From Nematostella vectensis (lineage: Eukaryota; Cnidaria; Anthozoa; Actiniaria; Edwardsiidae): 64,000 bases of DNA. Below, one piece after another: positions 35,820 through 50,700 of this stretch. The position numbers and the translations under genes are program-made. The stretch lies in contig NC_064034.1 of assembly GCF_932526225.1 (NCBI RefSeq), forward strand, positions 6,682,001 to 6,746,000, read 5' to 3'. A model generated the notes under the pieces. The model saw only the letters and a list, made by a program, of their open reading frames with translations. It was not told the origin of the DNA and searched no databases. The first letter of the stretch is position 1. The number at the start of each line of letters is the position of its first letter.

Positions 35820-36000
35820 AACGCTTCCTCTGATTGGTCGTTTCGCGGAGTCATGGTCATTCGTTAATTTGTAGCAACGACGCGCGCTAGCCGCTGTTAA
35901 CATCTGTGTCTCCAGTCTTCTTTCGGCTGTGAGCAGCTTTTGACAACTTCTCACCAGTTTACACGTCTTTCGACGGAGATGTACATCTTTTTAAATGAAG
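35820..36000 (+). promoter_or_regulatory. Candidate promoter and noncoding first exon
   Basis: Contains an inverted CCAAT box (CTGATTGGTCG near 35831), a CG-rich patch (GCAACGACGCGCGCTAGCCG) unusual in this AT-rich stretch, and a possible exon end AATGAAG followed by GTACGGGAA, which could serve as a 5' splice donor at 36001. Orientation and position fit a 5' UTR exon of the LAR-type gene whose coding starts at 44799. Inference only. Confidence 0.28.
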
Positions 36001-39000
36001 GTACGGGAAACTGCTCGTTTTTTTCATATTTTCTTTTTTTTTTTTTATATTTAAAATATCTGCGTTTGGGTTAAGTCTGAGTTATGTTTCCTCGGATTAT
36101 TTGCGTATAAAATTAATATATCTACTTTTCTGTTGGAAAATTTCCCGCCGCTATTCATTGGAAATCTTTCCCTAAGTTTGACCCTTAGTGCTGTTGTAAT
36201 TTAAAAGCCCAGTTTCTTTTTTATACATTGTACAATATTGTAAATAAGTGCTCAGCGCTTAAACAAACAAATCTTCGTTTCGTCAAAAAACGCACTTGAC
36301 ATGAAAAAAAATAGAAGGAAGCCCAATATATACTTGCTCCATTTTGGACATGTTAATGACTTAAAACAGAAGTGTGTCGTTTAATGTATAGTTTAAGGTA
36401 GCCTCACAAAACCTAGCTATCAAGATTCGTTTTAATTCTAGGTAATCTACACACGAGATTAGTATCGGCCTACCCCCCTTTACAAAGTTGAATGCATGGC
36501 TCGGAATGACATTTCATTTGAGAATGGAATATTTATCAAAAATGTTCTTAAGCAGAGCTCCTAATATTATCCTCGTTTCGAGTACTTCCTGAACGCTGTT
36601 GAAATAGCGGTCAATATGTTAATTTAATTCTTGAAGGTGTCGTAAAAATTTGTTGTCCATTAAAAAAAACCTGAAAATTGCAAGTTAGAAGCGAAAAGAT
36701 AACTCTTATAAAAACACAGCAGGAGCAACAATCAAACAACTGGTATTCTTTTAATGTAAAGCTTTAAATCAGTCGGAAAAACAAATGTTAAAATCATAAG
36801 AATAATTAAATATTTAAACCTGCAAATCGTGTATTTGTGCTAAAAAGTAGCTTTGGTATTAAGCAAAAACAAAGCAGTGGAATATGACATTACATGATCT
36901 TACTTTTTTGGATCGGCACTTTTTCTTCCTAGTGTTGAGTAAGTGTTTTTTATCCTTACTACCCGATTAGCAAAAGCAAGTTAAGCCACGCTTTTGTTTC
37001 GGCACTACTTCGTGGATGTATTGTGTGGGAGAGGGGTAGGGTACTTGTTGTCATGAGTATTATCTGTGGCGTGGTAGTCATCTGTCACGCTATCTCGCCG
37101 TTTCGAATCTTTCCGCCCTTGCCATTAAACCAGCCATTAAATTTTCATTGATCAAAACGATATGCAATTCAAAAGCAAAATATGAAAAAATACCACTAAT
37201 GTCAGGGCGAGTTTTACTTATTACTCATGTCGCTCGGAATGATTGGTCACTTTTTTGTAATTTGATGCCTGAGATTAGGGTAAAATTCCCTGTAGATTCG
37301 GTGGCTAATTTTCGTTTAACCGTTTTGGTGTCTCTGGTTTTAGACATTAGGGCGCGGCAAGGTGTAATTGAATCGGAGTGCCGTACATGTATAATTACTT
37401 GTCTTTGGCGCTCGGGGCGACGCACCTGTAGCTCTCGAGTGCTTCGAAAACATCGTTAATACCACTACAGGAACCGTGGCGCTTAGCACTCGGTGAAACA
37501 CTTTGCAAAGGGGGATTAGCGGCGTGGCTATTAAAAAGTGCTTGTGAGAGGCTCATCGGTCAAGACGCGCAAATTCTCGTTGGATATAAGTGAAACAACA
37601 CTAACAAAACAAGGAGCTCTTGCGTTTATAGGTACGTTAGCTATTAGAATAAGATATTTTCAAGAGAACGTCTAAAACATTTTGCGGCATTGGATTTTAT
37701 TCCTATCACAGGCACATTTCATAAGGTTGTTTTGCGTAATACTATCGTTGTCGAGGCTTCCCCTCTAAGGTTTAGCACGGCATAGTATTTATAGTAATAA
37801 CCACGCGAGAACATTTTCTAGATTGTGATTGGAAATTATAGTGACATTAATTTGTTATTAGGTGGCAATGGTATAAGAAAAGAGCTTAATAGAAAATACG
37901 AATACTCTACTCTTTTGATCGGTGTGTTTTTACGTAATATCACTTGTTGTGCGTCTTGTTGCTGAGACGTGAGGAAACAGAAGGACTTCATTGGGCGTTG
38001 TTTTGCTCATTAGTAGACATTTTAGTTTAAAGGCTATTATCTTTGGTTACAATTGTTTTGGGTAAAGAATTGCAAGCATATGTTTTCGGCAGCAATTTAT
38101 CATTATTTTTGTGAACTTTTGTTAAACCATGTGTCCAAAAATATGATAAAATAATGACTAAGTGAGGATGACCTAAAAAAATAGCAAAGAGGATCTTTTC
38201 ATCGACAGTGAAGCCTTGGAGGAACTTTAAACTTCAACACACAAGGTTTATCCTTATTAATTCTACACCAGTCAGGTTCACAGACGTTTATTAAGAGATG
38301 ATCATCAAAGTAAATTTTGATTAAAAGACTGGTAGAGTCTACTTCACGCCTTTTCCTGCATTAATCCACGTTTATCTGTAAATCTAGAACCATGACACAG
38401 GAAGAGAAATGGTAATCAGTTAAGAAGAGCGGAGCTTGAGCCCTACCCAAGAAAGTGTCACGTGTTTTATTCGGCGCGCATTCCCCCGCAGAAAGGCGAA
38501 CAAGCGTACACTCCGAGTGGAGGGAGACAAGGAGCACTCTCATTGCTAACGGAACTGCACAAAAGGGCAGGAAACCAAAAACCTTACGGAGAAAAAAAGA
38601 AGCGTCGAGCCACTCAAAAAGGTAAGACAGAATCCACTCTCCTACATTCCCCATAACAGCACAAGAGAGAAAAAAAATAACTAAAAGAAGAAGTAGTAGA
38701 AGAAGAAAAGTGGAAACAACACGCCCGCACATTTGGTGACACTATGACTACTGGGGCTGTCTTCGTTTATTCATATGAGTTCCAGACGCGTACGCCAAGA
38801 TCTTCTGAGGCTAAGAAGGCTTAGAAAAGAATAAAACATCTTTTTGGCTACCAAAGAAGGGGGGGGGAGGAACTGTTTGCGCACGCTCCCCCTGTCCCCA
38901 CCCCTAGCTACTACGCGACCTAGGAATTTTCGTGTTGTACTGTATGCTTATTCGTGGTTTCTTGGACGTCTCCAATCATGATGAATGTGCCAATCCAAGC

Positions 39001-42000
39001 TTTATACACTAGAACCCAATCGTACATAATGTACATCATCAGGATTCTAGTGAAATCCGTTTTAGTTAAACCGAGTTAAGTCGCTAGGAAATGCAGAATT
39101 TGTTTTAGCAGAAGCCCTTCTTATCTTAAAACCAGAGATATTCCCGATAAATACACGCCTATAAGTTAAAGACTACCTTTTTCTCCATTCAAAAGTTTTA
39201 ACGCCAAACGACCCCACCGTCCTTAGTGCCATTGTGATCTTTAAAAGACTGTTTTTAGCGAAAAGCCTATCCCCATCTCGCTAAGATAATCTCCGCAAAG
39301 TAAATACGTCTTTTATTTTTAGACTGTTATTTTAACTATCATAGATAATCACATGAAAGCAAAAGGAATTATTACATTAGTGTTTTGTCTGTTAAATATC
39401 AACTCCTGGGGGCATGTTTTATAGTGGGCACTGCATTTGCGCGCGCCTATTATTTTTGGATAAATAATAAATATAAATGGACCTATTGAAACTGCTCAGA
39501 TATTTTAAACAGTTTCGTATCAGTAAATAATTACTCAGATTCTAAATATCATTATTTTAGTGACGTAGATCCTAGTGCCAAAAAGCCGTCTTTTGTGGTG
39601 TCTAGGATCTGAGTATTTTCGGGCGATGAATCACGCATGGGGACTGCGAATTGACTGGTAATCAGAAAGCATTCTTTGCGAGTATTTTCCTAGATTATTT
39701 TACTTGAATCAGTCTTCTTATTATCATGTAAACCTGGTGAGCTAAGTGTTGTGAATGATCAAGGAAGCTTTTCGAAACAACACTGGTGTTTTGCGTTTAA
39801 GCTTGTGAGAAATCGCGCTCGATGTCCAGAGCGACCGCAAAGCACACTGGATCTTAGATCATTTATGCTGTGGGTAAAATTCAGACATGCGCTAGAACCT
39901 GATGATTCGTTTACTCACTCGCCACATTAGTTCTTGTGCCTTTTGCTAACCGTGAACGAGCCTGAAGCTTACCCTGAATTTTGAGGCACCGCATGTCTAA
40001 CTATTTGCCTGACCTTACTTAGCACAGAAATTCAGGCTTATCCATTATACCCATCGCCGGCAATGACAGAAATTCAACAATTTTATTATTTCGCTGTCAT
40101 GAAACAAAATGCAATTAAAAGTCGTTAGAAAACAATGCAGTTTTCGACAACTTAGCCACTCTTGATGTGATGTTTTTAGCGATAATGGTAGTTTACTTGC
40201 ATGCGTGAAATTGTCTAAATTTAATCAAAAAGCAAGAATTCAGTTTTAATCATTTCGTTTAAAAAAAAAACTATGATTGATTTAGTGGAGTTCGATATCA
40301 TTTTCATGACAAAAAGGCATCGTTTCAGCTAAACTTGCCACTGTCGAGGGGAGAAGCTGTCCTAACATCTTCCAAAGGAATTATGGAAAGCACAAATAAC
40401 CGTTTGTACTCTAAATTTGCATATCAATTGGCTGTATACAAACGTCTTATTTGTAAATTTACTATTGCACGAGTGAAATCAAACCACAATTAAAACACTA
40501 GCAAGCAGGCAACGAGGCCGATGGTGTTGGAAAAGGCGTAGATGGTGCTTGTTTCCGAGTTGCAGGTAGGAAAACGATTCTGTCACTTTGTTGGTCACGA
40601 AAAATGCCGGATACTACGATGGAGTAAAATTAACAGCGTCGTCAACTACGAATGCCCTTAGCCGGCTTTTAAATCAAGTTTAGAGGTAGAGGCCCTTGTA
40701 TTTTGATCATGTATTCAAAGAGCCGTGACTTTCACAACTTTTCCAGTCGCTTGAAAACAGTTTTCGTAGATATCTACCATTGGAATAACAAGCACTTAGC
40801 CGTGTTAGTCCAGATTAGTTTACGAGCTGTAAAATACTGGAGTAAATACATAAGTCACACTCTTAAACAACTTATGCTCTTTGTGCTTTTGATTGATATG
40901 TGGACGTTCATAAGCAACAGAGAGACAGACATATGGTCGCCCCGGGAGGTGAGCTCGTTCATCAAGGCTTTTCTTTTTCAAATGGTGCGAAAATGACTGA
41001 TCCCTGAATATGGCTCTTTGCCTTTCGTTTGATTAAGGAAGTCATATACAAACATATGCCATGCTCACATTGGTGATTACAGTGTTTATGTCCAGTTCTC
41101 TGAGACACTCGTGGTGTGCACTAGGCTAAAGGAGCCTCCGAAGAGATTGGATTCTTCCTGGCTCTCTATCATCAATGGTCTGTCTGATATAAACAATTGT
41201 TGGTCTTATAAGTAAGTAGTATTATAAAGAATTAATTACTGATGCTTTACTTGAATATTCAGTTCAGGATATTGCGCTTTTCGACCTCAAAATCTCTTAT
41301 TTCCCAGCCAAACGCTGATTGCCTGAGCCTCTTTTACGAAAATATGCAAAATTGAACACTTTGAGATAACAAAATCTTGGACTACTGCAGAATAGGGAAT
41401 CTTATTTCATCAAGTTATCGACAATTACGTTTAACTAAATCTGCCTTCTCTTCCACAGTCACTTTTTTTAGCCTTTGTGGGAAATGCTTTCAATGTAAAA
41501 GCTTAATTTTAAATGTGTCCCCTTCAAGTCTGAAAAGTAGCAGTTATAGCCTAAAGGACTTAGCTTCTCTTTCTTACTCAGACACCTCTTTCACAATCCG
41601 GAGTCCGTTCCAGGACTTATTTGACCGAAGCCATAATGATTCGCTTCCATACCAAAGTAAATGTTCAGTGAGTGTGATACAAAATCAAGTCAACCCTAAA
41701 GTCTAAAGACAATGGCTAATGATACGTCTCTTTTGAAATAAATTTGTATTTACACTCTGGGAGGAGGAATGCTTATAGGGTAGTCATGGTTCTGTTGGGA
41801 TTCGCTCAACGTGTAACAATTCCCGCCATATACCAACCTACGAGTCATTTATGCGTTGCTATTGTCATAAAGAGCTATTGTTATACGATAAGTCTAACAC
41901 AATGCCTGGATTGAGTGTGGGGCTCTCAATAGACGAGGACTTTGAGTTCTAGTGTGAAACGACAACAAAGAATCTCTAAAAAGCAATAGCAAGAATAAAA

Positions 42001-44798
42001 GGACTGGTCTCGGTGAATCCGGGGAATAATAGCTAAATAAAACTTGATAGCCATTCAATAGAAACAGAAAGCATCGACGATAGACCGCGTTGACGTGCTA
42101 TATTTGTTATGACAAGCTATTGGATGTTAACAGCTTCCGATCTCTTTTGCCAGCCTTCAGAATAAGACACATGGAAGTGAAGTTAAACTTTTGATGAATT
42201 TAACAACAAGACCGCCCTCCGGTAAACAGAATTACCATAACTATAAGAGCATACCTCTAAATTTACACTTTAAAAGATTATATTTCCTAGAGTAACACTT
42301 TAACAGGAAGACTAGCAGGTGCTATATGCTCAAGTCGCTGTTCTTCGTGTTTTTCTTTATCTAATTCATAAGTCTTTAGCTCGTTAGTGAAAATTCTATA
42401 AAGTTCCTGTCGGGTTTATGCCATGGACATCCGTTTACTTGTCGTCCGAAAAACAGCGTTTTAATAGAATCAGACATTTTACACCTAAACCTTATTTTAC
42501 ACCTAAACCTTATTGGTAGAGGTCAGACGTCTTGGCGCGTCATTGAAGTGTTTCCGATGTCAGCCTATTCTCAACATTATCTCTCCCAACAAATAATTAA
42601 TCATTACGTGTAAGGGGGTGTAAGGGGTCGGATTGTTTAAAACCTTTAATAATCGTCGTCATTTTCTGTTGACCACTATTCCCGTTTATATTTACCTCAA
42701 CACAGGCGTTGTCAGCTTAGCTAATGTTATTGTTGTTGCGGTTGCCAATGATGCTGATAATATTGTTGTTGTTGTTGAGGTTTTGTTGCTGTATCTATGA
42801 TAAGAATGCATATAACTTCAGTAGATGCAAACTTATCTTAAATGAAACGAGCATTCGAGCATTTTGCTTTTTTCAGAAAACGACCATTGAGAGCACTTCG
42901 AGAATTTTTCAAAATTAATATTATAAAAAAACATTCAATACCGACAACAAAGCCCAATTCAGATTCGCCTGCCCTTTCTCAACAAATAAAGAATACTTTG
43001 AACTCACTAGGAAGAAGGAACAAAGACAACTAGGAAAAAGGAGGGAAGACAATTAACTGGGTTATTTGAATAAATTGAAAACTGTCGGGCAGTTATTCCA
43101 TCCAAGACCTGTCCCGACTGTCGGGCATATAGCCACTGCGTATAGAAAAGACATGGTATTACTATTGACACATGCACCATTGGAATTCACATAGGATGAA
43201 TACAACAGGTACAGACATAAAAACTGCCCAAATCAAGTCTTTTGTCAAAACGACTTATTCCAAATTATTCCAGGTGCCTGTTTTCTCTATTTTCCGTTGT
43301 AATACTTCAAAACGATTTTTGCACCTTATGCTTGGCATTGTCATGCGCACACAAAAACACATCAAGAGATTTTTGACAAGAGCAAACAACCCAAAAACAA
43401 TAATAACCGGGATGCGTTTTTTTTCCAAACGAACCAAACTCCCTTAAACTAGAACCATAAAGGGAATTCGTGAGGTTCAAAAGATTTCAAATATTTGGAC
43501 AATCTTCGCGGACCTTTTGGGTGACATTTTAGCAAGACTACAGCATTAATTTTGACAGGTTTTTGAACTATTAAATCATGAAATGTTTGATCAAGTTTTT
43601 AGGGGATGTAAACAAAGAGCTGTACTTGTCAAAGATCGCATAGTTTTGATTCCTTTACCATGGCATCATCTCTCTAAGTTCATCATTGGATGTATTGATA
43701 TCATGAGATGAGAGATCGAGTTAGCCATAATACGCAGTGTTCGGCAATAAGCTAGCTGTTTTCGCCATCAGTGCAATCAATGAATGGTATTTTACGAGCT
43801 AATGACGATTAATCGGCTATGAAACCTCATAGCATACCTTCTTCAGAATTGTTAGGTGAACCTTTCAGTATGTTTTTGTTTTTCAATTTTTTATTGTTTA
43901 TTTTTAAGAAATTAATAGTTAACCATTATTTCCGGGGCGTTGTTAATGTCACATTTTCGCTCACTCTTTTTGCTAAGTTATCTTGTACTTAAAACTGCCA
44001 AGGTAGTTTATAAGTTGTTATTTTTGTTTGTTGTCCGTTTTTTTTGTTCCCAGAAAGAGTGTTAGCAGGTTAGTGTTGAATTTTGAGCTTCTTGCCTTTT
44101 TTTTTCTCTTTTAGGTTTGAAAACAAGTTGTTGATTTTGCAGGAGGGACATAGCCGAAGAGGTAAAAGTAAAAACCATATTGAAAATAGATACATCTATA
44201 TTTGTAATGCCTACCAGGGACTTAAAATAGCTCAAGGTTTTTTCTTAGTCTTTCTTGATGAGAGCGCGCTCAAGTTGAAATCTATATACTAATTCCACAA
44301 TAAAAACATTTAGCTCTAAAACTTATGGGAGTTTGCTAATTGTTTATATTAGTAAGTCAAACACAATGGTGTATTAATCTAGCTGCACTCCCGGAATGCT
44401 ATTGTTTTCCTACTGTGCCACAACTTTTTTAACTCGCCTGTAAGCTGTCAATCATTTCAATCACAAAATGTCATTAAACGCTTGACTGGCTTTTTGGTCA
44501 CGTGTCGTGGAAATCAACATCGGGACCAATGCTCAATGAAAATTTTCCTAACTCCGAGCCAAATATGCCGCAATCTTGAGTAGGTGAGTAGGGCAATAAG
44601 AGATTGCCCTTATACGCTTCATACATTGCTGTTTGGAATCCAAATGTGTCCTAAATTAGGGGATTGTGATTTCTGATCGCTAGATCCGGTCAAGGGACGC
44701 GTTGTAGCGCCTTTGTGCAAGGAGGAGAAAGTTTTGTAATCTGCAACCGACTCCAGCAAGAGAACAACCAACGATTGTGATACGCATTGGAGATAAAC

Positions 44799-47700
44799 AT
44801 GGTACTAGCAGGGAGGACAAGTCTTGGATTTACGCTTTTACTTGTGTTTATAACTGGCAATCAAGGACAAAGACAAGGTAAGAAAACTTGGCTGTTTGTT
44901 ATATTTGCTTTAGCTAGTATCCTTACGAGAATGACTTCCGTTTATTCGCACTCTAACTTCCTAAAATGGTCTTGAATAGCGATGCTCACGGGTTATTTAG
45001 CTTTCGAGGGTTGAAATCTAACTTTTTAAAAACCAGGCATTTATAGCTGCTAAGTTTTCCAATTGATGAATGCTTATTTTAGATACTTGATTTCGTGGTC
45101 TGTTATAAATTTTCAAAGATGCGTTATCGATACTCGTCACTTTGGTGTTAGTGAGCAAAACTTCCGTTATACTGTAAATATTCATTTGATTTTCTACAGT
45201 ATATGACCAGCTAACAGTGTTCATGATATAATCTAGGAATTCTTCTTCACAAATGCCTAATTATGAATCGCTTTACAGAGTCAATTAGCTCGCCAGCAGT
45301 GAAAATGAGCAATTCACTCATGTACAGTGTTGCTACGAGATGTGTAAACTTGCATCGGACAAAAGGTTTTGATTCGCGGTGAATCTAGTAGTTATCATTG
45401 GTTAGAATACCTTAAATGTGTTATCAAACTCATGCTAACGATGATATGTATAAAATTCGTAATAGATTTCGCCGTTTGAGCGTATATAGCTAGAAGTATT
45501 TGTAACCTAAAACTGGCTTTTCTACCGTGAGCTGTTTGCCATGCGGTGTTCAGTTGTGAACCTATCTTCACTGATCGACCGGTCTGCTCTAAACTAAATA
45601 AACATTTTGTGATAGCAGTCACTAAAAGTGCATTTTACATTGCTTTGGCATTAATTCTGGACTCTGTTCGTTCAAAATACGACGTTTGGGATTTATTTTA
45701 ATGGGTCAAAGGTTGATGTACCGACTCGATACTTCTCCAAATTAGATTGAATTTGTGTATTTTTACCGTAGTTTTAAATTGCGCGATATAGACTTTCGCC
45801 TCTTATTTAACCACAAAAGAACGCGCGAAAAGTGCTTTATAACGTTGTTGTGCTCTAAGTGATTTTCTGTTAAACTTAGTGGGTTAATGATAAACCCCTC
45901 CTTTCTTTTTCTCTGAGGTCTGACTCCACTTTGTAGGAGATGGCTTTCTGGTTCGATACAGCACAGCATGTAGTGTTCTTGTTGACATCATAATACCTTA
46001 TGTTTTTGACATAGGATGGGAATAAATAACAAAGAGCTGAAATTCTAACAATAATAAACTGATATATCTGTGACACTTCGAGCTTTCTAGGGAACTAAAA
46101 AAGCACTATTGATAATAACAAAATATCGGCCTTCTCTAAATCAGTGATCTTTGGAGCACCCAAACCGGAAAGAGTAGGACAGATTTTCAATAAATCCACC
46201 CAAAGATTATTCTTTCAAGCGAAGAGGCCTCACGTATTTTGATGACGTAACTTTTAGAAACTTTGATTAAAAAACTTCTGTTTTCGTGATTTATGAAAGT
46301 GTTGTTTACTATACTTTAAAGAGTTTTATATTACTAATACACAGTTGTAAATCCGATATTTTAATCCGGAGAGTTCCACTGCAATTTTCCTACCACGCAA
46401 TCGAAGCCTTTGCATTCTCAGTTTATCAATATTTCGCCTCGTAGGAATAGTTTTGGTTAGGGCTGGTATGTGGTGAAATGTCATTAGTTCCCATGTTTCT
46501 CTTCTCCTCATAATTTATTGTACGTGCTTTCACACTTGTGTTATTTCTAATTCCTACAGAATCTTCTTGTTACGAAGCAAACGAACTTGTTTTTAAATTT
46601 CTCAAAAAATTAATTCTGATAATATTCATAATTTTATTTCTATACATCCTATATTTCTTGAGCAGGCTTTATTACATCGCGTGTTCTTTTGGCCCTATCA
46701 ACCAAGCGTATTCTTTATTCTTAATCAGATAAAATGATGTTAAGAGAATGAGTGTTTTTCTGTGATGTTTCGATTTAATACGAGTCCAGATAATACTGCT
46801 GAAAAAACTCGCTTCGGCCTAGACAATACACATATATATTTGTCGATATAAAATTAATAAAAATGCTTAGATGCCAGTATTTTCATTGTTTATTACCTAT
46901 TTTTTTATCCATTACGAATTTATAAGAGAACAAAACGCTGGGTAAAGTGTGTATCTCGATGTGGACTCCCTGTGGAGTTCGCTTCCTGCGTTGGTACCTA
47001 CGAATGCGCAAATCTGACGTTAAGTTTACGAAAGTTTGTTATGTGAAGCATAAAAAAACTACCTCATTACTGTATATCTTAGCTCATGCATTCCAAGTGC
47101 TATTTTTCTTGGTTGTATCTACAACATGCGAGCGTATTTAAGTGTTCTCGTAACTCGTTTGTAACATGTGTTTTTTTGCAAACTCATACGGTGTGAAGCG
47201 ACCCAGACTTTTTGGAGTCAGTCTCATCACCTAAACATGTTTACAAATACAGCGATTCTTTATCACAAACCATCCAGATTCACCTCTTGGCATCCTGAAA
47301 ATCGTTAGCTAATTACACACTCATAAAATCTTGTATTTTTTTATGTTTTTCTAAAGCACGCATTTACCACATATGGAAAACGTTAATTTGGACATGACAA
47401 TAATTCTGTCAACTGCATATTATATTAATAAGATGTCTCCCCCTGTGATCTTGTTAGGGTGTTTGAAAGCGGTTGTTTGTCTCTTCTTCACTACTTTATG
47501 TCTCGGTTCTATCTTCATATTCTACTACTCTACCAAGTTGTTTTTCAAAATGTCTTAGGAATAGATAATTGGTGAGAATTTGTCTTGAAGAATGATAACG
47601 GCTTCTTCAAACGATTTGTTCGACGCACGAAAAGCATGTAACTTTATAGGCCCTCGGTGTCACTCAACCGAAATCTTAGCTTCCTCACTCACAAAGCACA

Positions 47701-50700
47701 TGGCAACTAGCTTTCACCGTACTATTTCTGAGATCAAATTCATAATCCTCATCGAACGACTCGACCAGTTTTCGCGGGTTTCTGTGAGATTCTTTTAAAT
47801 ATCATCCAACTAGCTCCCCTTGTTAAATGACTTTGGCAAAATACTAGCCGGATGGGTATTAAATAGAACCATCCGATACAAATGCCCAAATAAAACGTTA
47901 TAAAGGATCTGGTGACCTGTAGAGTGTTATCAAAAGGATAACGTATATATACGCCCTCTTTGTCATAACCCGTAAAAAGTACACAATTGGTTAAATTTTG
48001 TAACTCTCTTAGATTAAGTTAACACTCGGTTTTGATTTCAGGAATCAGCGATTTATTCGATTTACCACAGCTTTTTTCGTGTAAGATACACTTTACTTCT
48101 CCTTTCACCATCACAAATATCACACCTTATTCAATTATACTGTAAGTCGCGTTCAATCAACACCAGAAACTCTTACAGGGGTCTGCACGGAATACACAAT
48201 TCCGGATTTAGTTCTAGAGGCATAGCTGATGATAACATTAGGAAAGTCATTCATGAACAACTCCTAAATATGCGTCTTTTTTGGCGTCAATGATTTTGTG
48301 TTTTACTACTTCCTCAATTTGAGAGAGAGCTAACTTGCCCATCTTGTGGCTAAAGTTCAAGGCTGTTCCTCGTCCGTTGTGCTGCTATCTTGCCACAGCA
48401 CTGGTTAATTACTAGCCCTGCCCGACTGTCTGGCTCTCGCTTTCCATCTGCCTATCGCAAAATTTATCCCAAAGTTGACCTTAAAGACCCACGATAACAG
48501 ACAGGGACCTTTTTGGGATACGGCTAAAACGTAGAATCGCGCTATATCAAAATCTCATTAAAAATTAACTTGAGAATTTCCTAATTGTTGCAAAGTTGGT
48601 TTGTGTGAGTTATTTCTGGTTGAAGTGCGTTGCGGATATACCATAGTAATAATTGTTTTTTCATAGCCCCAGTCATAGCTATAGCCAGTGATTGACGGGA
48701 GGGAATATTGGAATACTTGTGGCGCGAACAATGTAAAGACGTTGAGCGCGGAACGGCTATTTACGTCAGTTTCTCCGCTGACGTAAACTACCGAACTTGA
48801 GGATCCCTGCGGCTACTACAAGATACCTAGAAAACATGCCACCTTAAACTAGAAAAGAACGCTTTAGGGCGAACGACCGCCTCGTGCGTTTAAACGGGAG
48901 TTAATTAAAGGGGCATAGTAGAACCAGAAATTGCTATAGCTCCTTTATTAATAATTTGGCTAGCCTTGTCACTCGTTTATATCAAATCGATTTAATTAAA
49001 GGCGCGATGTAGCCACTTGTATATATCACTCGATCACAGGATTTGCCTTGGGCCGCAACCCGTGGACGCCTTCGGGATTCTCGAGTATCGATCCATAGCC
49101 TTTAAACTGCACCTACTTCTGTAACGATGAACAGTTATGAGACGCAAATAAAAACTTGCGGAGTTTTGAGCCAGTGTCGAACGCCTCTCCATTACCCTAG
49201 AGTGGTTGATTAGTATCGTAGCCACGCTTCAGCCCGCATAATCGGTAATTCCGCCTGCAAATAAGGTATATCCCAAATAGTCGAAATACTCGCTGAATGG
49301 GGGTTATCATTCGCTGTTGACCTTTTTTTGCGCCACACACACTAAGTATGATATCGTCCCAGTTATTACGATCACGATCGACAAACACCTATTTCGGGAT
49401 ATCCTGGGATACCATTCAGCCAACCTTAGAATAGAACCACGTGGCCCTGATCCCCAAACAACTTACTTATGAGGGACTTTGTTTATTTTGTTGATTAATG
49501 TTACATATGCTCTGAGTGTATTTTATGTATTCGGATGTAGGCAATTTAAGGTGGAACTAACCATATAATACGATGAACAATCGAATGCCCTCGATGAGAA
49601 TTTCTTTTTTATTATCATTTTCTTTGGGAATTCCCATGTGACGATGCGTTTTATTCTAGCTTATCATTAAAGGACCCCTTTGTTTTTACCATTTATCGAG
49701 AGCCTGTTGCCTCCGTCATAATGTGACGGATCAGCCAGGGTCTAAAACATCAAGCTCATTTTACATGATCATAATTTAATAACTAGTGAAGCCGTTCAGC
49801 TTTATTGCTTGTATCAGTTTATGCTATTCATTTAAGTGAAGTCTTTTGCACCACAGTTATTTTTTAGCCGAGTGTGTGATTCTAAGACTGCATAGATATC
49901 TTCCATATCGCCTTTAAATCTGCAGTATAGAGTTCGAAAGCGAACTTCAGATCTCTCGCTAAGTTAAGGATCTAGACGCCAGGTCATCTTAATATCAAGT
50001 GTATAATTTTCCCACACACATTTTTTTCGCCACACAAGCTGACATAATATCTCCTTTAAGATAATGACAAACCTGGGATAATGGATATTTTTTAATTGTT
50101 TTTATTTGTTGTTCTGTCTTTCCTATACTTCCCTTCCTTTACTTATTTTAGCACACATTGTAGTTTTGCTTCTCTCGCTGCTTGGCTCGTGTCGGCTCGC
50201 GATTGTTTTTCGCACCAAATTGAGGCGTTAAATCCAGCCGTACTTCTGCATATTCTCAAATCCTATAAGTAATGTGTTTTGCAATGTTCAAGTGACAAAG
50301 AACAAAGTTCATCTCCTGTAACGAGTGATATTTTCAAACACCGATTAACGTATAGGTCACAAGTTCGTCATCTTGCAAATGCCTTGTAAAGATGAGCCAC
50401 GATGTCACGTCCCTAGAGAGATTTGTTGCACTCGGGATTTATTATGCTGGAGATCTGTTACTCGACGTATGATAAAGACCTTGAAATAAAAAAGATTGTC
50501 TATCTAATATTTTTTGTGGTATTCCGTCATTGTATTGTAGTTACATTGTACAGAATATGGCTTTACATGTTTTTTTCCTGTCCCCTTTTTTTAGCCTCCG
50601 ATGATTTTATATTCACAAGCCTCACAAAAAAAATCACTATGGTCGTTATTAATGTCATCACATCATGACACGTTCATCATCATCATTTTTATCATCATCA

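Larger units (their letters stand above)
28291..44798. other. 16.5-kb stretch without a recognisable gene
   Basis: Probably the DENND6 3' UTR at the left, then intergenic DNA, then 5' untranslated and intronic sequence of the LAR gene. Small ORFs on both strands (for example 32525-32878, 37148-37459, 41377-41706) show no domain or splice context. Minor repeats include a 17-bp direct duplication near 42481 and a 13-bp palindrome CCCGACTGTCGGG at 43113-43125. Noncoding transcripts or enhancers could be present but cannot be judged from sequence alone. Confidence 0.5.
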
